A stretch of DNA of 64,000 bases from Plazaster borealis (GCA_021014325.1 CM037467.1:12042773-12106772); one strand, 5' to 3'. Shown: positions 24,901 to 38,100, counted from the stretch's first letter. Numbers and translations are program-made. The notes: generated by a model not told the origin, from the letters alone.

Positions 24901-27737
24901 GAAAAAGAACATTCAATGTGTTCATGTGTGTATTTGTTTGACATTGTATTGGAAAGTACTATTTCAAAATCCTCTGAGTATTTTCTGTTTTTATTATGTT
25001 TTTCAAGGAGTATATCAAGGAACGAACCAATTATATACGGCAGGTGCTGAATATTCAAGAGGGTCCTTTAAATATTATTGATGACTGGATTTGTTTTCTT
25101 TTTCTTTTGATATTGTAGGTAGCAAACAAATTGTCAGACGGCAGCTTTCAGATTTTGCCATTCACGACTTATTTTGCCGATTTCCTTTTCTTTAAATATA
25201 AAGAGCTATAGCAGATGTTATTACCGATCCGACAATTTTGAAATATGGATGTTAACAATTTTGTACCACGTCTTCAATCAGTTAAGTGACGGGTGTCACT
25301 CGACAGGGATGCGGTTTCTTATCGAACAAATAAAAGATTAATCCACAAGGAAATCTTATTTTTATCTGTAAGATGACACATGTATGATGTTTCTGACCAA
25401 GTACAAGGCCGTGCATCGTTGGAAAGTTAACAGATCTTAAAAATGCAATGTCGCCACAAACCATTTTGTTGTTGTTGTTGGGGGTTTTTGTGGATAAAAG
25501 TACAAAAGAGAGGGGTCCATTAGATGACGTGTATGAAATGATCAGTCTTGAAATTGGTGATATTATATACATTAAGTAACTGACCTTATTTTCTGCATAG
25601 GTCTGGATTTATGTACCAAGACATCACATGTTGGGCACTGTTTGCTCTGTCTCAAGTAAGCTACAATGCACGCTCTGCAATCTACAAGGATATAAAGGTA
25701 AATTAAATCTAAGATCCTTGTTATGAAATAAACAACTAATTAACTTTCAGTTCGATGTCCAAATGTCTTCCCACGTAATACAAATAGTCAACAATAACAA
25801 CAACAACAGCAACAACAAAAACAACAATGGGATAACGAGAATGTTGCACTTTAGTACTTAGTGACAGGTGCTTTCTGTAGGGTTGCACGATCTAAAACAC
25901 ATTTAAAGACTGAAAAGTCGTTTTTGTTCTGATCTTGAAAGCTGCAGGTACGTCTCTCTATAAGTTTAAGAATTAAAACTATAATATATGACCAATTGAA
26001 ACCAGTAATAGATTAAACATCACTGACCCCGAATCGCTAAGACAGATTTTCAATATTCAAATATTCAAAGTTAAATTTCTCGCCGAATCATTTAACTTTA
26101 TTCTTAAGAGGAAAAGGGTATTTCCACTACAACCCATGCCCTTCTCCACTCCAGCAATTAAGAAGGAACAACTAAAAGCGAAGGTGACATCAAATTGATA
26201 TATTTGTGGGGAGTACCAGAGAATAAGGTCCCATCGTGAATGAAGTAACCCAATTTATAGGCACTTATACAGGGTGACAGTGCCCCCGTGCGGAACGACC
26301 AGTGACAGAATCGCCAGTCAAACAGGACATGGTGATTAACTCGCTTGATATCCCCCGTAATTAAATAATCTCACATCTTTTATTAATAGAGTTGAGGCTG
26401 ATGTTGCCTGCAGTCACGGATTTGAAAACATTCTCCGAAGCGTTTATTCCTTCCATTTAAGCTGACGGTCGCGTGGCTAGGTTTCCCTTAACTAAAGTAC
26501 AATCTACCTATAAAGCAATAATATTACTAGTAATACTTGTTGAAGGATGGAGTACAGCAAATAAACCGTCTATTTTTTCTTGAAAGATTAACGGAAATCA
26601 GAACAAACAAAAATTGTCCGGTTTCAATTGTACTCTCTCATCGCCTGCATATTTTATCAATTTCACAAATTAATCGTTAGACATTTTGATGCAATGTCTA
26701 AACAATCTTCAATCATCATGATAAACTATTTACTCTGCGTAAGAAAATCTTTAATCGGATTCTTTTCAACCTCAAGGCTGGAAATAGAACCTTTGGACAC
26801 TACCTTAATGAAACTGATGAATAAGTAAACCGGAGCATTGACAAATAATTAACTTCAAAATTGTATTTGAATACAATTTCACTAAAAGTCGTCACACGGT
26901 ATAATAGTGGAAAATCAACCCTCTTTAAATCAGTAAGTCTTCTATTAAACACAAAAGAACGCCTTAAGAAAAACCACAATAAAATAAAGTCATGTATACT
27001 GGTCATCTAGAGTTACAATCGAAACAACCTAATGTAGAATTATAAACCACAGGTTGAATGGAAGGCCTCTTTGAATGTGATACCCGGTAAACTTGCTTTC
27101 CACACGGCTTCATTATTGATAACACGGACTGCGAGGAGTCGATACTGTATATTATATTCCGGGTAGGATTTTTATTTGTGCGTGACCGCTAACTGGACTT
27201 CAGCGCTTCTGACGAATAGTGTCAAACAAAACTATAGATTATTTTTATTATTCTGTCAATTCGCGGCTGGTAAGTCGTCCTTTACAGATAAAAATAAATA
27301 ATGCTAAATAAATTTAACAACAATCCCGATGGATGATAACAGACAATATAGTTTAGGGTACTTTTATATTATTGTTTGCTGGAAATATTTTAAGAAAAAT
27401 TTCTTTTGAAAGAATGGGAACCCTTATAAGTCCTTTATCGTTGATTTTATCAAAAACACAAAAATTAACTTCATGGTAAAAAATGTTGGTGTATCACGAA
27501 TAAAATAGTATCATGTTAAGTTATTTGAAATCATATTATGATGATTTCACAAGCTAAATATTATTTAATGTTTGAAAAAAAAAGCGACTGGAGTATTTAA
27601 AATAAAAACAACAGGTACTTACAACTGTGCATGCACTCAATAATGGTAGTTGCGTCTACGTAGTACCCACCGCACAGGATACAAACTATCAGTGGGTTTA
27701 CATCGGCCATTTTCGGGCGGGGTGGTCGCTCGCCCAT
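21968..27737 (-). CDS. Polycomb group RING finger protein, BMI1/PCGF2 class (paralogue A), complete, 7 coding exons
   Basis: Coding exons on the minus strand: 27737-27623, 25681-25585, 24897-24791, 24076-23763, 23036-22938, 22385-22296, 22150-21968 (stop TGA). They sum to 1005 nt, or 334 codons; human BMI1 is 326. Residues 19-57 form a C3HC4 RING (C19xxC22, C35xH37, C40xxC43, C54xxC57), followed by VHKSRP and the [18 protein letters not shown] helix region. A serine-rich linker precedes [19 protein letters not shown], and a RAWUL domain spans about 212-285 ([43 protein letters not shown]). Family role: PRC1 subunit that stimulates RING1/2 toward H2A ubiquitination, nuclear. The N-terminus (MGERPPRPK) differs from the usual MHRTTR. 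Two boundaries are less certain: the exon 4 acceptor, and its donor, which must be GC (AAG|GCGAGG) because the frame hits TGA 9 nt later and no in-phase GT exists. Confidence 0.88.
24321..24696 (-). mobile_element. MITE copy of the 18686 family in an intron of PCGF paralogue A
   Basis: Starts TTTAAAGGCACTGAACACGT and ends AACGTGTACAGTGCCTTTAA, with GGTAATTGTCAAAGACCAGT near the start, i.e. inverted relative to the 18686 copy. It lies between coding exons 3 and 4 of paralogue A. Confidence 0.8.
25682..27622 (-). other. First coding intron of PCGF paralogue A
   Basis: 1941 bp between the RING-half exons. Apart from a short CAA repeat at about 25795-25825, I see no repeat family or exon in it. 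Confidence 0.6.
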
Positions 27738-27763
27738 CGTGCTCGAAGGTAGCTCCGTGGTGA
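27738..27763 (-). other. 5' UTR segment of PCGF paralogue A, after a splice acceptor
   Basis: On the minus strand the sequence TTGTGCCCTCAG lies immediately upstream of 27763, followed by 26 nt and then the ATG at 27737. This looks like a 3' splice site, which implies at least one upstream non-coding exon. Confidence 0.5.
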
Positions 27764-29144
27764 CTGAGGGCACAAAGACAAAATCGAGTTTTTAATTTAA
27801 AAATCCTAGCTGTTTACGTGAACAAACTTGAAGCCAAAGGTTTCTATTACTATATCATAAGTATTTGGAAAAAAGTTAGTAGCCTCACGTTTCGACCCTA
27901 TGCCTTTCTCAAATGCATATGACACAACACAAACACGCTGTGTCATTAGAAGCAGTCAAGTACAAAGACGTGAGAAGAAATCAGAACGCAGTTGAAATAA
28001 GCACACGACGAACAGTTGAAAGGGAGACAAAGGGGGAGGGGGTAGGAAGGGGGCTAGTCCACAAGGAGGGTGCAGGAACACAACAGATTATCAAAGCTGG
28101 GAACAGGGAGAAAAAAGGCAATTAATTAGCAAAAGAGACAGACTTAAATGGGGCCATTGAACAAAAGTCAATAATATCAATGTTGCGTTTTGAAGCACCC
28201 GTGCTGTTGCTGCGCATTGAGCCGCGAGTTCCTACGGCACAAACTCGATACTGTAAGATCCGGTAACATGTGTTTAGTGAGTTGTAAAGCTATCTCAATC
28301 ATCCGTGATGAAATATACATTTCTAACATCCTGTTTTTATCATAAAATGATGAAGAAGAAAAACCACAGAGACAAACAATATTTAAACATATATTATGAC
28401 GTTACGCTTTACAAATAAACGTGACGTCACTATTGGTTTGTAGTTTGTATATAAACACATTGTTTGATAAACAAACCATAGGCTACCATGATTATTTCTG
28501 GTAATAAAGTGCGTTTGTTTGTTTTGTTTTTTGGTGTTTTTTTATTTTTTATTTTTTTTATTCAACCCTTATTCCTTGTTTGACAGCTACTTTTGATACA
28601 GGAAAAATAACAAAAATATGCATCATCATATTTGTGTTATGAACATCTAGCTGAAAGCAAAATTGCTCATCACTTGGAATTAATTGTCATTTTTATCGTA
28701 TTTCCGTTGAATGGACTCGAAGTCGGCAGTGCGTGGTCAGTCTACCGTGTAATCAGGAAAATTACACTGCATATGCTTTTAACATCTCCCTTGGGCTACG
28801 ACATCATCATAATGCAGTTTTTCCCACTATTTACTATGGGGCAAAATAATGTAAGGATTCAGTGCATTAAGCTGGTTCTAATGACCCGGGTTATATGGAA
28901 TGTCTATATGCAAACACGGGGAACTAGACAAAGATGGCCGCCAGTCAATGCAGATGTTACTCAACTGGGCTTGAGTAATGATTATGGTTTTTATAATCAG
29001 TATTGTTCCCCCATTTCATTGACGGTGTTCACACCAACGCAAAGCAATGACAATAGGGGGAAATGGATTAACTCTGGGAGGGGGGGCTCCCATCTCTCGA
29101 TTTAGACAGTTTCAAATGGTTTGTTTTACTTAATGCAGTCTACC
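27764..29144. other. Non-coding stretch upstream of PCGF paralogue A
   Basis: AGCCTCACGTTTCGACCCTA at about 27881 is a fragment of a repeat also present at 37277 and 48360. T-rich low complexity at about 28515-28562. The open frame at 28632-29105 is not supported as a gene. Confidence 0.45.
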
Positions 29145-29375
29145 CTGCAAACACTTGGGTGTTAAAATTTACACCATGTGTGTTGTCACTTGTCACATAT
29201 AAATACCGAACAGATAAAACTAACATCATATAGGGTGTTAAAAATAACACCAATGTAATTGTTTTTGCAGAAATTGGTATTATTTTAACACCCTATGGTG
29301 TAAATTTTGATTATTTTGTTGGTATCTATGTGTGACAACACCCACAGTGTCAAATTAACACCCCAGTTTTTGCAG
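29145..29375 (+). mobile_element. Palindromic MITE, CTGCAAA..TGGGTGTTAA ends
   Basis: Starts CTGCAAACACTTGGGTGTTA and ends TTAACACCCCAGTTTTTGCAG. Inner repeats of TAGGGTGTTAAAAATAACACC and its inverse TTTTAACACCCTATGGTG are obvious. A truncated copy is at 31001-31170. Confidence 0.85.
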
Positions 29376-29474
29376 TGTTTACTACATGCAATTAATATCC
29401 TAGCAAAACATAATGACCAAGAATGTTGAACCGGTGACTGCACTATGTTCCGATAACACCCTCGTGATCTACAC

Positions 29475-29562
29475 GTTAGGGTTAGGTTTAGGTTAGGGTT
29501 GGGTTTAGGTTAGGGTTAGGGTTAAGTTTAAGGTTAAGGTTAGGATTAAGTTTAGGGTTACG
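29475..29562 (+). repeat. Interstitial telomere-like TTAGGG repeat
   Basis: About 88 bp of GTTAGG/GTTAGGG/GTTTAGG/GTTAAGG variants in one orientation, typical of a degenerate interstitial telomeric sequence. Confidence 0.85.
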
Positions 29563-30671
29563 ATTATGAAAACAACATTAGGGTGTCGGAACATAAGTGT
29601 ATAACTTAAACCAGTTCTGTGTATACGTTGTCGGTCAATCTTACTAACTTTTATTTCAATGTAGAATTGTGAATGCATAAAATAACCTAGTGTGAGCTTT
29701 CAATAGTATAATACCGTATTGGCAGCAACTCAAATTACATTACAACTATGTGGAAAATTGAAGAAAAAAAACGACCTGCATATTTTAGCTTTTTCCGTTA
29801 GCCAATACTGGCCAAACGACATACTGTCTCATGGTCATGCCCTCAGCGCAAATACTATTGTTAATACGATGCGATACCACGCACTGTAAAACAACTCAGT
29901 TCCAAGAACAGTTGATGACATCATTTACAGGCCAACCACATAGAAAATAAAGACCTCAAAGCTTAATTCATCTTTGAAATCAAAGCATCAATGTCTACAT
30001 TCATGTATTACAGGGGCATAATGGCATGAAATGTTTCCATTCCAAACCGCAGAAACTAGCTTGTTGGAATGGCCTCATTACAGATTTTGTCAGTGAAGCC
30101 CAAAACGGTGTGTACCGTAACGTTACGGGGCAATGCTATACATTAAGCCGGTTAAAGTCAACATTAACGGAAAACATCCACCAACACGGTAAAAAGGAAA
30201 AATGGTTGTAAGTGGCAAACATAACTTTTTTTCTTTCTTTTTTTCTTTTAAAGAAGTGGTGGTTCCGTGAAGAACCAGTTTGGATAGCTCCCGATAGACG
30301 CCATCTTTGTGGGCAACTTATTTAGGTTTGGCTTTGAGCTGCGTCAAGCACTCAAACTTGTCCACGCAGCCAAGTGGTTAACCGACCCATCATACAATAA
30401 CTCTCCAAGCCGAACGCATTATAGTGGTGAGTTAAAAAATAATTGATTTCCCTGTAAAGATAGCCGGTTTTAACTGAGTGACGTCAAGTGAGAACTATAT
30501 CTTTTAGTGAACTCATGGAGGAAAGAAGTCGTTTAGAACACTGTAATAAAGTTGTCGTCAGCAACTTAATTCATTTCTAGTGTACAGTTTACAAATGTAG
30601 ATAAAAACTACCATATTGTATGTAACGTGAGACAGGCATCAGGTGATTAGAAAGTAACGCGAGTACATTCA

Positions 30672-30737
30672 GGCCGATCCAGTCTGAAAGTTCAACGTCA
30701 GTCGAGCCGCTGTGTCAATAAACAGGTCTAATGATGA
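30672..30737 (+). repeat. Direct repeat, 66 bp, copy 1
   Basis: Starts GGCCGATCCAGTCTGAAAGT and is repeated with one visible difference (TAATGATGA versus TAATAATGA) at 31223-31288. Confidence 0.9.
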
Positions 30738-31000
30738 GTTACACAGGCTATAAGCTCCGACTGTTGTATATGCACTCAAGCAATAATACCATGCGGCCGT
30801 AAATTATTATACGCACTTCACAATGGGCAATCCCAATAACGAAGCTTTATATACGACAACGGTCGTGGTTGGATTCCATGTGTGCCATTATTATGATAGC
30901 AGTGATAATCGTTACACAAAGGGGCCTAGCCTATTTCCCAGGTTACCCCGGGTTCATGAATAATGATATGTATACATATTTTTACAAAAAGGCTGCTACA

Positions 31001-31170
31001 CTGCAAAATCTGGGGTTTTAAAATTGACATCGACACCATGAGTGTTGTCACATATAGACTTAAGTGAGAATCAGAATTAACACAATAGGGTGTTAAAGTA
31101 ACACCAATGTAAATTGCGTTGGCAGAAATTAGTGTTATTTTAACACCCTATGGTGTAAAGGTTGATTCTT
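31001..31170 (+). mobile_element. Truncated palindromic MITE, relative of 29145-29375
   Basis: Starts CTGCAAAATCTGGGGTTTTA and contains TAGGGTGTTAAAGTAACACC and TTTTAACACCCTATGGTGTA. The right-hand terminus is missing. Confidence 0.75.
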
Positions 31171-31222
31171 ATTTTTAAGGGACAGGAACATAAATTGTAT
31201 TCCAATCAGTCGAAAGAAATGT

Positions 31223-31288
31223 GGCCGATCCAGTCTGAAAGTTCAACGTCAGTCGAGCCGCTGTGTCAATAAACAGGTCTAATAATGA
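31223..31288 (+). repeat. Direct repeat, 66 bp, copy 2
   Basis: Nearly identical to 30672-30737. The two copies bracket about 485 bp that contains the truncated MITE at 31001. Confidence 0.9.
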
Positions 31289-32094
31289 ACTTCAATATTT
31301 TTCTTGGACCAATATAATCATTTTTCTTTCACAGATAAAGATAATACATATAGGGAAAAAAAACCACTTAAATTTGAAAACATGAAACCGTAATTAAATT
31401 GATGAGAATTGAAGTTAGTAACTGTATCAATAAAATGTATAGTGCATCACTGGTTTCTGTGATTTGGTTGTCTTCTGATGAGAAAATGTGACATTTTCTC
31501 AACAGTATTTCAGATGGAAATAATTTCTTCGTGAAGGATAGGCACTGGTACCTCATCATGTAACATTTGTTTACAAAAAGAGTGGCCTATTATATTCAAG
31601 AGTTTTCCCTGGCAGGCAAGATACCACACTGGTCATATGGGAAATTTGGTGCCACAATTTCCACATAAATTCAAGAGTTATACAAAATAGCAGCCGAACA
31701 TTTTTTGAAATGTGCCCCCTTTCTTCATATCAAAATTTGATAAAAATCAGGCAGTCATGCAATCTCCATAAAATATCAGATTTAATGTTTTCTTCCATTT
31801 GGCTGTCCTGCCTGCAGGAAGTGCAGGCTCTGTGGCTCTTTTGTATAACATGCGACGTCACAGGTCACATGATCTATTAGACAGACAACGGAAATAATTC
31901 CGAATACGCAAACATCTTCATGTTCCCCAAACGAAGAGTCGGGAACTAAATAGAGCATGGATGGATAGCCGACTATGATACTTGACACTGTCTTTTGAAT
32001 GGCGCGCCGTTGTAGCTTTCTAACGTCTAACATTATCCTTCAAATGAAACTATTACTGCTGATCGTAAGTCCAATTTAGTGACAACAGTAAAAA

Positions 32095-32340
32095 CACTCC
32101 GTAAACTCCCGGGCCCGAATTGACACAGATTCCAGGTTCCAGGGGACCTGACCCATTTCTGGGTCACGCTGACCTAGAAATTTGTTTCAAAATGGGATTT
32201 TAGCTCGGATTCTTTACGTCATCTTGACCCGTTTCTGCGTCATTTTGACACAGATTCCAGGTCACATTGACCCAGAAATGGGTCACGCCCCCTGTGACCC
32301 GAAACAAGGTCAATTCTGACCCGGGAGTTTTTAGAGTGTA
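32095..32340 (+). mobile_element. MITE with ACTCCCGGGTCAGAATTG termini
   Basis: Starts CACTCCGTAAACTCCCGGGC and ends GACCCGGGAGTTTTTAGAGTG. The interior is made of GACCCAGAAATGGGTCA-type inverted repeats. The same family forms the outer element at 58366-58829. Confidence 0.75.
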
Positions 32341-34059
32341 GTCGGTGATTATTGGTAGGAAACATTGCATTGATTTCGAAGATAAGATGGAGAAAAGTCA
32401 ATATTTCCTCCATTTAATTGCAAAAGGTTATTGGAGCAATTTTTTATAAATCTAAACAGAAATCTGTATATTATTATTAAATAAGAAAATAAGACAACAT
32501 GGACATCAATTCTGGTTGACGTTTAATTAATAATTTGAAACTTGTTTTTGTTTTTTAAAGGAAAGATAACCACATCTGGGAGTGATGTCCATTTAGGGCA
32601 TTGGTGGACAACAATCCACGTGACATATTATTTTAAAGCCTGATTTTAATATCGTTTTTGTTCGTGAACTAATCTGAACCCAAATCAAAACATTTGGATA
32701 ACTGAGAGTTAATCACATTCCTTTAAGATATTTAGGTTTATTTTTATTGATTTGTTTATTTTTATTTTTTTGTACATTAAGTCATTTGAAAATCTTTAAT
32801 CTGGGCTACATCGCACGCACTACAGTCCAACTGTTCATGATTTACAGCCAAAAGGATAGTTTGTGTAAACACGTGCTTGAGGAGTCGGCCACACGCGTTC
32901 GTCTTTCAACGAGTTCGCACGCCTATTTGCCTCTCCCTGCGTTTTCATTCGTGTCGTAACGCGCACTGAGAATTCCAATTGCCAAGTGATGAATAAAACA
33001 AAACTCACAACTCAAATGGACCGTTGTTTTCATTCGAATACACGCGAGGCGGAATATTGACAGTCTCAAATATGCGACGTTGGCCAGGCAATCATTCTGC
33101 TGTTGTGACTTGTGGTGGGAGAGTGGGGGTGTGGTTACGGAATGAAATTTTCTGCAGAGGAAAATACTTTTCGCATAAGGGGTGAAATACTATAGACCGT
33201 AATATAGAAATAACAACTAGAAATGAATGCGATACTTTTGTCATTTGAGGGAGTACTTTCAATTCCGGCAAGAGAGACCGTAAGTGGGTTGGAGGGGGTG
33301 TATTCTGGCCCGAAAGGAAGTGGAATGACGGAGAAGGAGTCAACCTTATTGTAATGATGAGGCAACACCAACGGAAGTCACGAGGTTTCCATTAAAATGG
33401 GCATGCGGGATCGATAACAAACCAGGCAAGCCATTCTCGACCCTATCAGAAGTTATTAATTTATACTGTTTAATTGTATCCGTTATGAGCAGAAGTAGTT
33501 GATTTGCATTAAAACAAATTCCCTCTGGACAAAGATCCTCGGACAATACCGACGTCATTTGTTACACGAGATGCAAAGTCATTCAGTAAATGTATGATTT
33601 TTTTAAAGCTCTTTGTGTGAACAAGATCTGTAGTTCCTTATACAAAACTTAACCTAGCCCCAATTCTGAAGCTAAATAAGCGGGAAAAACTTGCTCAGCA
33701 GATCTACTTGCTGAGCAAAGCAGTGTACACATTTTAAGCTATCTTTATTACACGACACTTGGGAAAGAAACCGTCTTTAGTAAGCAAGATTGTTCAGAAA
33801 ATGAGTGTGCTCCCAATGAATTATGGGCACAGTGTTATGATAATAAAGGACAAAATCATTTTTTCTCCTCGTGTAACACACACATTTGAATGTATATATA
33901 TAATCCACGTAATCACATCATTCCAGCAGGCGTATTTACTCGAGCAGATATTAAAACAGGTGCTTTTCCCTAATGATTATTTAAGTGATAATAATAAGAG
34001 GAGTTAGAGGGTATGATTTCTGCCCACAGTAATTCATAAAATGTGGCTCTGAGCCTTCA

Positions 34060-34310
34060 AGGCCAAGTTGGAGAGGGATTTAGCGCTGACGTGATATTAC
34101 TGTCGACGGTTGTCCCGTCGCTCAACGGATTGCCCCGTGGGCAGGCTGACTCGCGGAACGCCAGGCGAGGAATCTACGCGTTCTCCCCCACGACAGTACA
34201 CCCAGCGTCTCGCTCGGATAGCCACTATAAACGGGGTTTTGGGGTTGCCAGGGCACGCCACAGCTCGTTTCATCGACCAACGGACTCCAATGCAGTGTCA
34301 GAAATAACGG
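34060..34310. promoter_or_regulatory. CpG-richer island, function unknown
   Basis: GC- and CpG-rich relative to its flanks and open in several frames, which fits base composition rather than coding. It contains GCCACTATAAACGGGG, a TATA-like sequence. A promoter or conserved element is possible; no protein family is recognised. Confidence 0.2.
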
Positions 34311-36560
34311 CTGTTTTGTGAAATGACCGTTATTGTGGAGATGCAATTTATAAAATAGCAATTATGTAGACGGACTTAACAAAGGTCTATCACACGGATT
34401 ATTAACCACGCAGCGCAACGGCTCGTTGTAAAACAAAATAATAATTCATGTGATTAATTAACGTAAGAACGAGACAATTGATCTTAATAACAGTAAGGAA
34501 ATGATTTCCTTTCACCACGAAGTAATTACCGTTGTGATATCGCAAATGCATTATTTTATTCCCTTCCGATAAAAGAAAAAACACAAACTAATAGAATATG
34601 ACATCAATAATGGCGTGTAGTGACGTCAAACGTGTGAGAGATTTATTTCTGTTACTGCATGCTCAGCGTGCTCACATCTCTTTGGGAATCAATACAAACC
34701 GAGACAAATTAAAGCAATGTCTGTCATTTCTCTCTAGTTTCTCTCCATTTTGTGGAAAATAAACCCTATAACTTCTTCTCATATGTTTACCGGAACCATG
34801 ACCGGTTCTCTACTTTTTGTGCCTTTCTCACTTGTTATAAGTTTTAAGGCCTTGAATTGTGAAATTAGAAACTTTTTGTAGTTCCTGCGGGCACAACTGA
34901 GTAAAACATATTTTGGGATGAGTTTTTGCATTTGTGTTTGTGTTCATATCGTCACCTATGATATAACTTCCGCTTAATATTGTAGTTTTTATCACTACCC
35001 CCTGAAAGAGAGGGTACACCTTTGGTAATTACTCCAAAAATGAATGACCATAAAAACTAACAGGTTAGCTTTATTGTTTATATCTACATTTATATAGGAT
35101 CAAAACAACCGAACAGTTCTAAAAACTAAAGGATATACTTTTCATGGTCCATGGATTCTGAGTTGCTGAAAATAAGTTTAATAACGTGCCCTCATGTTCG
35201 GAAAATATAATGCCGGTGTGTGGTCTAATATAGGACTGCATTATTCTGTTTCGAAGCATGCGTCACATTGATAACACGAATTTTAACGAAGAGGGTAATA
35301 TTGTGCAAGCCAAAAGGTAATTTAATATTTTATGAAAGCTTTGAACAAAGCTGTGCGTGATGATTTAACGAATCTGTCCGAACCCAAAATAAATAAATAT
35401 TATAAAATTATTACTCTGATGGTTCAAGTTGGGCAATGCACTATCAGCTGGCATGAATATGTATGTTTACCTATTGTATACGTTGAAATGTTTTTTAATT
35501 TGCAAGTGAAATAGTAAATAGTCTCCCACCCACCCTTTTTTTTGGGGGGGGGGGTGTTTGGTTAATTGAATATTGATTATGTTTTAACTACATTCAATAA
35601 ATTAATGTAACTCCATTCTTCTCGGGTCAATGCTCTTGCCAGCCTGGCAAGTGGTGTTTTTTTGCTAAGCTTAGCATCTAGTTTCCTTAGAAGTTGTTGC
35701 AATGTATAGTCACTGACTTATTTGACAAGCTGTTCAAAAACCTTTCAGGGAAATATCGTGCATTAAATAACATGGTCTGTTTATCTCAAGACGAGGAACC
35801 TGGGGTGGGGGGGGGATGTCTTCAGTGGCCCTTTGCTACACGGCAATGGGTGTACTCTCTATTACAAGGAGAGAATTAAGATGCACGCTCAGTGAGCCGC
35901 TCTGTGCACTCATTGTCAGAGAGGGTTAAAGTGGGATTAAATGATCATCCGCACCCCAAGATGTGTCAACGTGCATCATACGAGGCTGAAATCAGACTAT
36001 ATAGCTGAACCAGACTGTTGGGGAAAACAGGAAAATCGCCAGTGAACATTAGGTGTCGAGAGGGGGGGAATTCGTTTAAATAGTAAGAAGATCGGTTTAG
36101 GCACGGGGGAAGTTTTCTTCGTCCATGGTTTAGGGGTGCAGGGGTTGGAGGGCTGGTTCGATGCGTTCTTAAGAAGCCAAAGTTGGCAATGCGAGGTACA
36201 ACATTCTCGGAAACTCATGACAAGTTATCTAGAATCTTGGTCAATGGAAGTTAAGGGGTGTTCCTGTGAAGACGAATTGTCTGAACTTGTTTAATCTTGC
36301 GACATTGTCATGTCTTAAGCATAACTGAAGGAGATGGATGTCACAGTCACAGCCTCATTCTTTCGAAATTCCTTTCTTATAGTTTTACTTTTGAATCGTG
36401 GGAAGTTGTCCGTCTGTTATGACATCAAAAGCCACTAAATCGAAGGGAATACAAACTTCCTTTTAAAAACACGCCAGGGAAAAAAATGTCCACTTCCAGC
36501 TTCCCATCTTGGGTGAAAATATTTATTTCTTAATAACAATATATGAAATATGGGATTTGA

Positions 36561-36612
36561 GGCATTGCATGGTGAGGTATCAATATATATTTGGTTTGCG
36601 GTAACACCATGA
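36561..36612 (+). mobile_element. Single-end remnant of the GGTTTGCGGTAACA MITE
   Basis: GGCATTGCATGGTGAGGTAT followed by TTGGTTTGCGGTAACACCATG matches, in reverse complement, the right end of the element at 18431-18612. The second arm is not seen. Confidence 0.6.
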
Positions 36613-37276
36613 AATGTTTGATCGTTAGGCTAATGCTGATGTAATCTTGTTAAAAACAATCCTTGGGTTAGTTTTATATCATGGATCTTTAGGTTCATGA
36701 ATGTGTGTACTCATCCGAAGACAGTGATCATCCTCGTCACTGAATAATGTATAGGGTTATTGGTGTTATTACTTCCAGAAGGATATCAAGACAACACATA
36801 CATTCACATCCAGCGATTAAACCACATTGTAATAACATCCTCGTATGCAAAAAAAACCTCAACCCTATAATAACATCAAAATTGATGCGTGAATGAAAAT
36901 TATAATGCGACAAATTTATAATCGTGAATTTGATTACGCTCCGCGAACCCACCACGTGAAACGCGCGGTGGCCGCTCTTGCAACACGCTAGCCCACCGGG
37001 ACTGTGTCAAAGGAGAGTCGCTTTCCCCTTTCATGGTTGAGCATGAGCCAAACTGATCAAATTTCCAGGGGATATAAATATATGTTGTTTATTTATTTTA
37101 CAAGGGAGGGTAGACTAAAGCATGGAACATCAGTCTTCCATTTTGGGGACCATGATATAAGTATTATTTAAAACAAAATAACATTAACATTATAAAGGGT
37201 ACTGTACAGTCTAATTGTACAGTTTAATTACCAAGAGATACTGGTATGTAAAATTGTAAGCTAAATAAAATGTTTA

Positions 37277-37322
37277 GCCTTCGAGAAAGACTCTGCTAGG
37301 GTCGAAACGTCAGGCCATTAAC
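37277..37322 (-). repeat. Repeat end AGCCTTCGAGAAAGACTC..., inverted copy at 48360
   Basis: Reads as the reverse complement of GACGTTTCGACCCTAGCAGA plus GTCTTTCTCGAAGGCTAA at 48360-48402. A related fragment is at about 27881-27915. The parent element is unknown. Confidence 0.6.
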
Positions 37323-38100
37323 TATGTTTTGCTTTTTTATATTAAAAGAGGCACAGTGAATATTTGAGATGAAATCAGAAAACCTTGTCAACATTGTTGA
37401 ATTAAGACAAGACGCCCCCCTATTTACGTTTCTCTGAAACTATCATGACGCATGAAAGCTTCAACCACACAATCATTGTTTTTGCCCTGACATAATCACA
37501 GAGTTTCACGGGTGTGATTCTAGACACCCTTCTACTAAATCAAAAGACCTTGCGTTCCCGACGCGATGTTTGTCATCCCTCTCTGTCTTGGAAACAGTGT
37601 ATAGTGATTCACTGCTTTGTTGTTCGGCCCAGTTTCAAAAGGGTCCTAAAAGGGACGACAACTAAATTTCTGGACGAACAACTGGACGGCAACGGTTGTT
37701 TATCTCTTTTGAGCGCATAGTGCATAGCAGATCAAACACGCCTCATTAAACGTGTCCAACATCAACATTAAACGCTCACCGCCAAACCAAACACGGAAAC
37801 GAAATGATTACAAAAAACATTCATACACTTTGTATAAGTTGCATTAACATTAATGATCGATGTTTAGGCTACACATGATTTATTTGATATATAAAGTTTA
37901 GAATTGTACAAATTAATGCTCTCTTTCAGGCATATAGGCCTACTCCTCAACGATTTCTTTTGATTTTAAAAATGCATTAATGTCACAGCTCCCGATATTT
38001 ATTGTCATTATAAATCAAATGATATCATTTGAAATTCTGAAAACGTCAGATGTTTCCTTTTGGTATTCTTATTTTATATTTTATTAGTTATGCTTGTTAT

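Noticed and set aside
28632..29105. 157-codon open frame on the plus strand
   Set aside because: No recognisable domain, no splice or codon signature, and adjacent to a MITE; likely chance.
34043..34361. Overlapping open frames on both strands
   Set aside because: Three overlapping frames are open because of GC content; no protein similarity in any.
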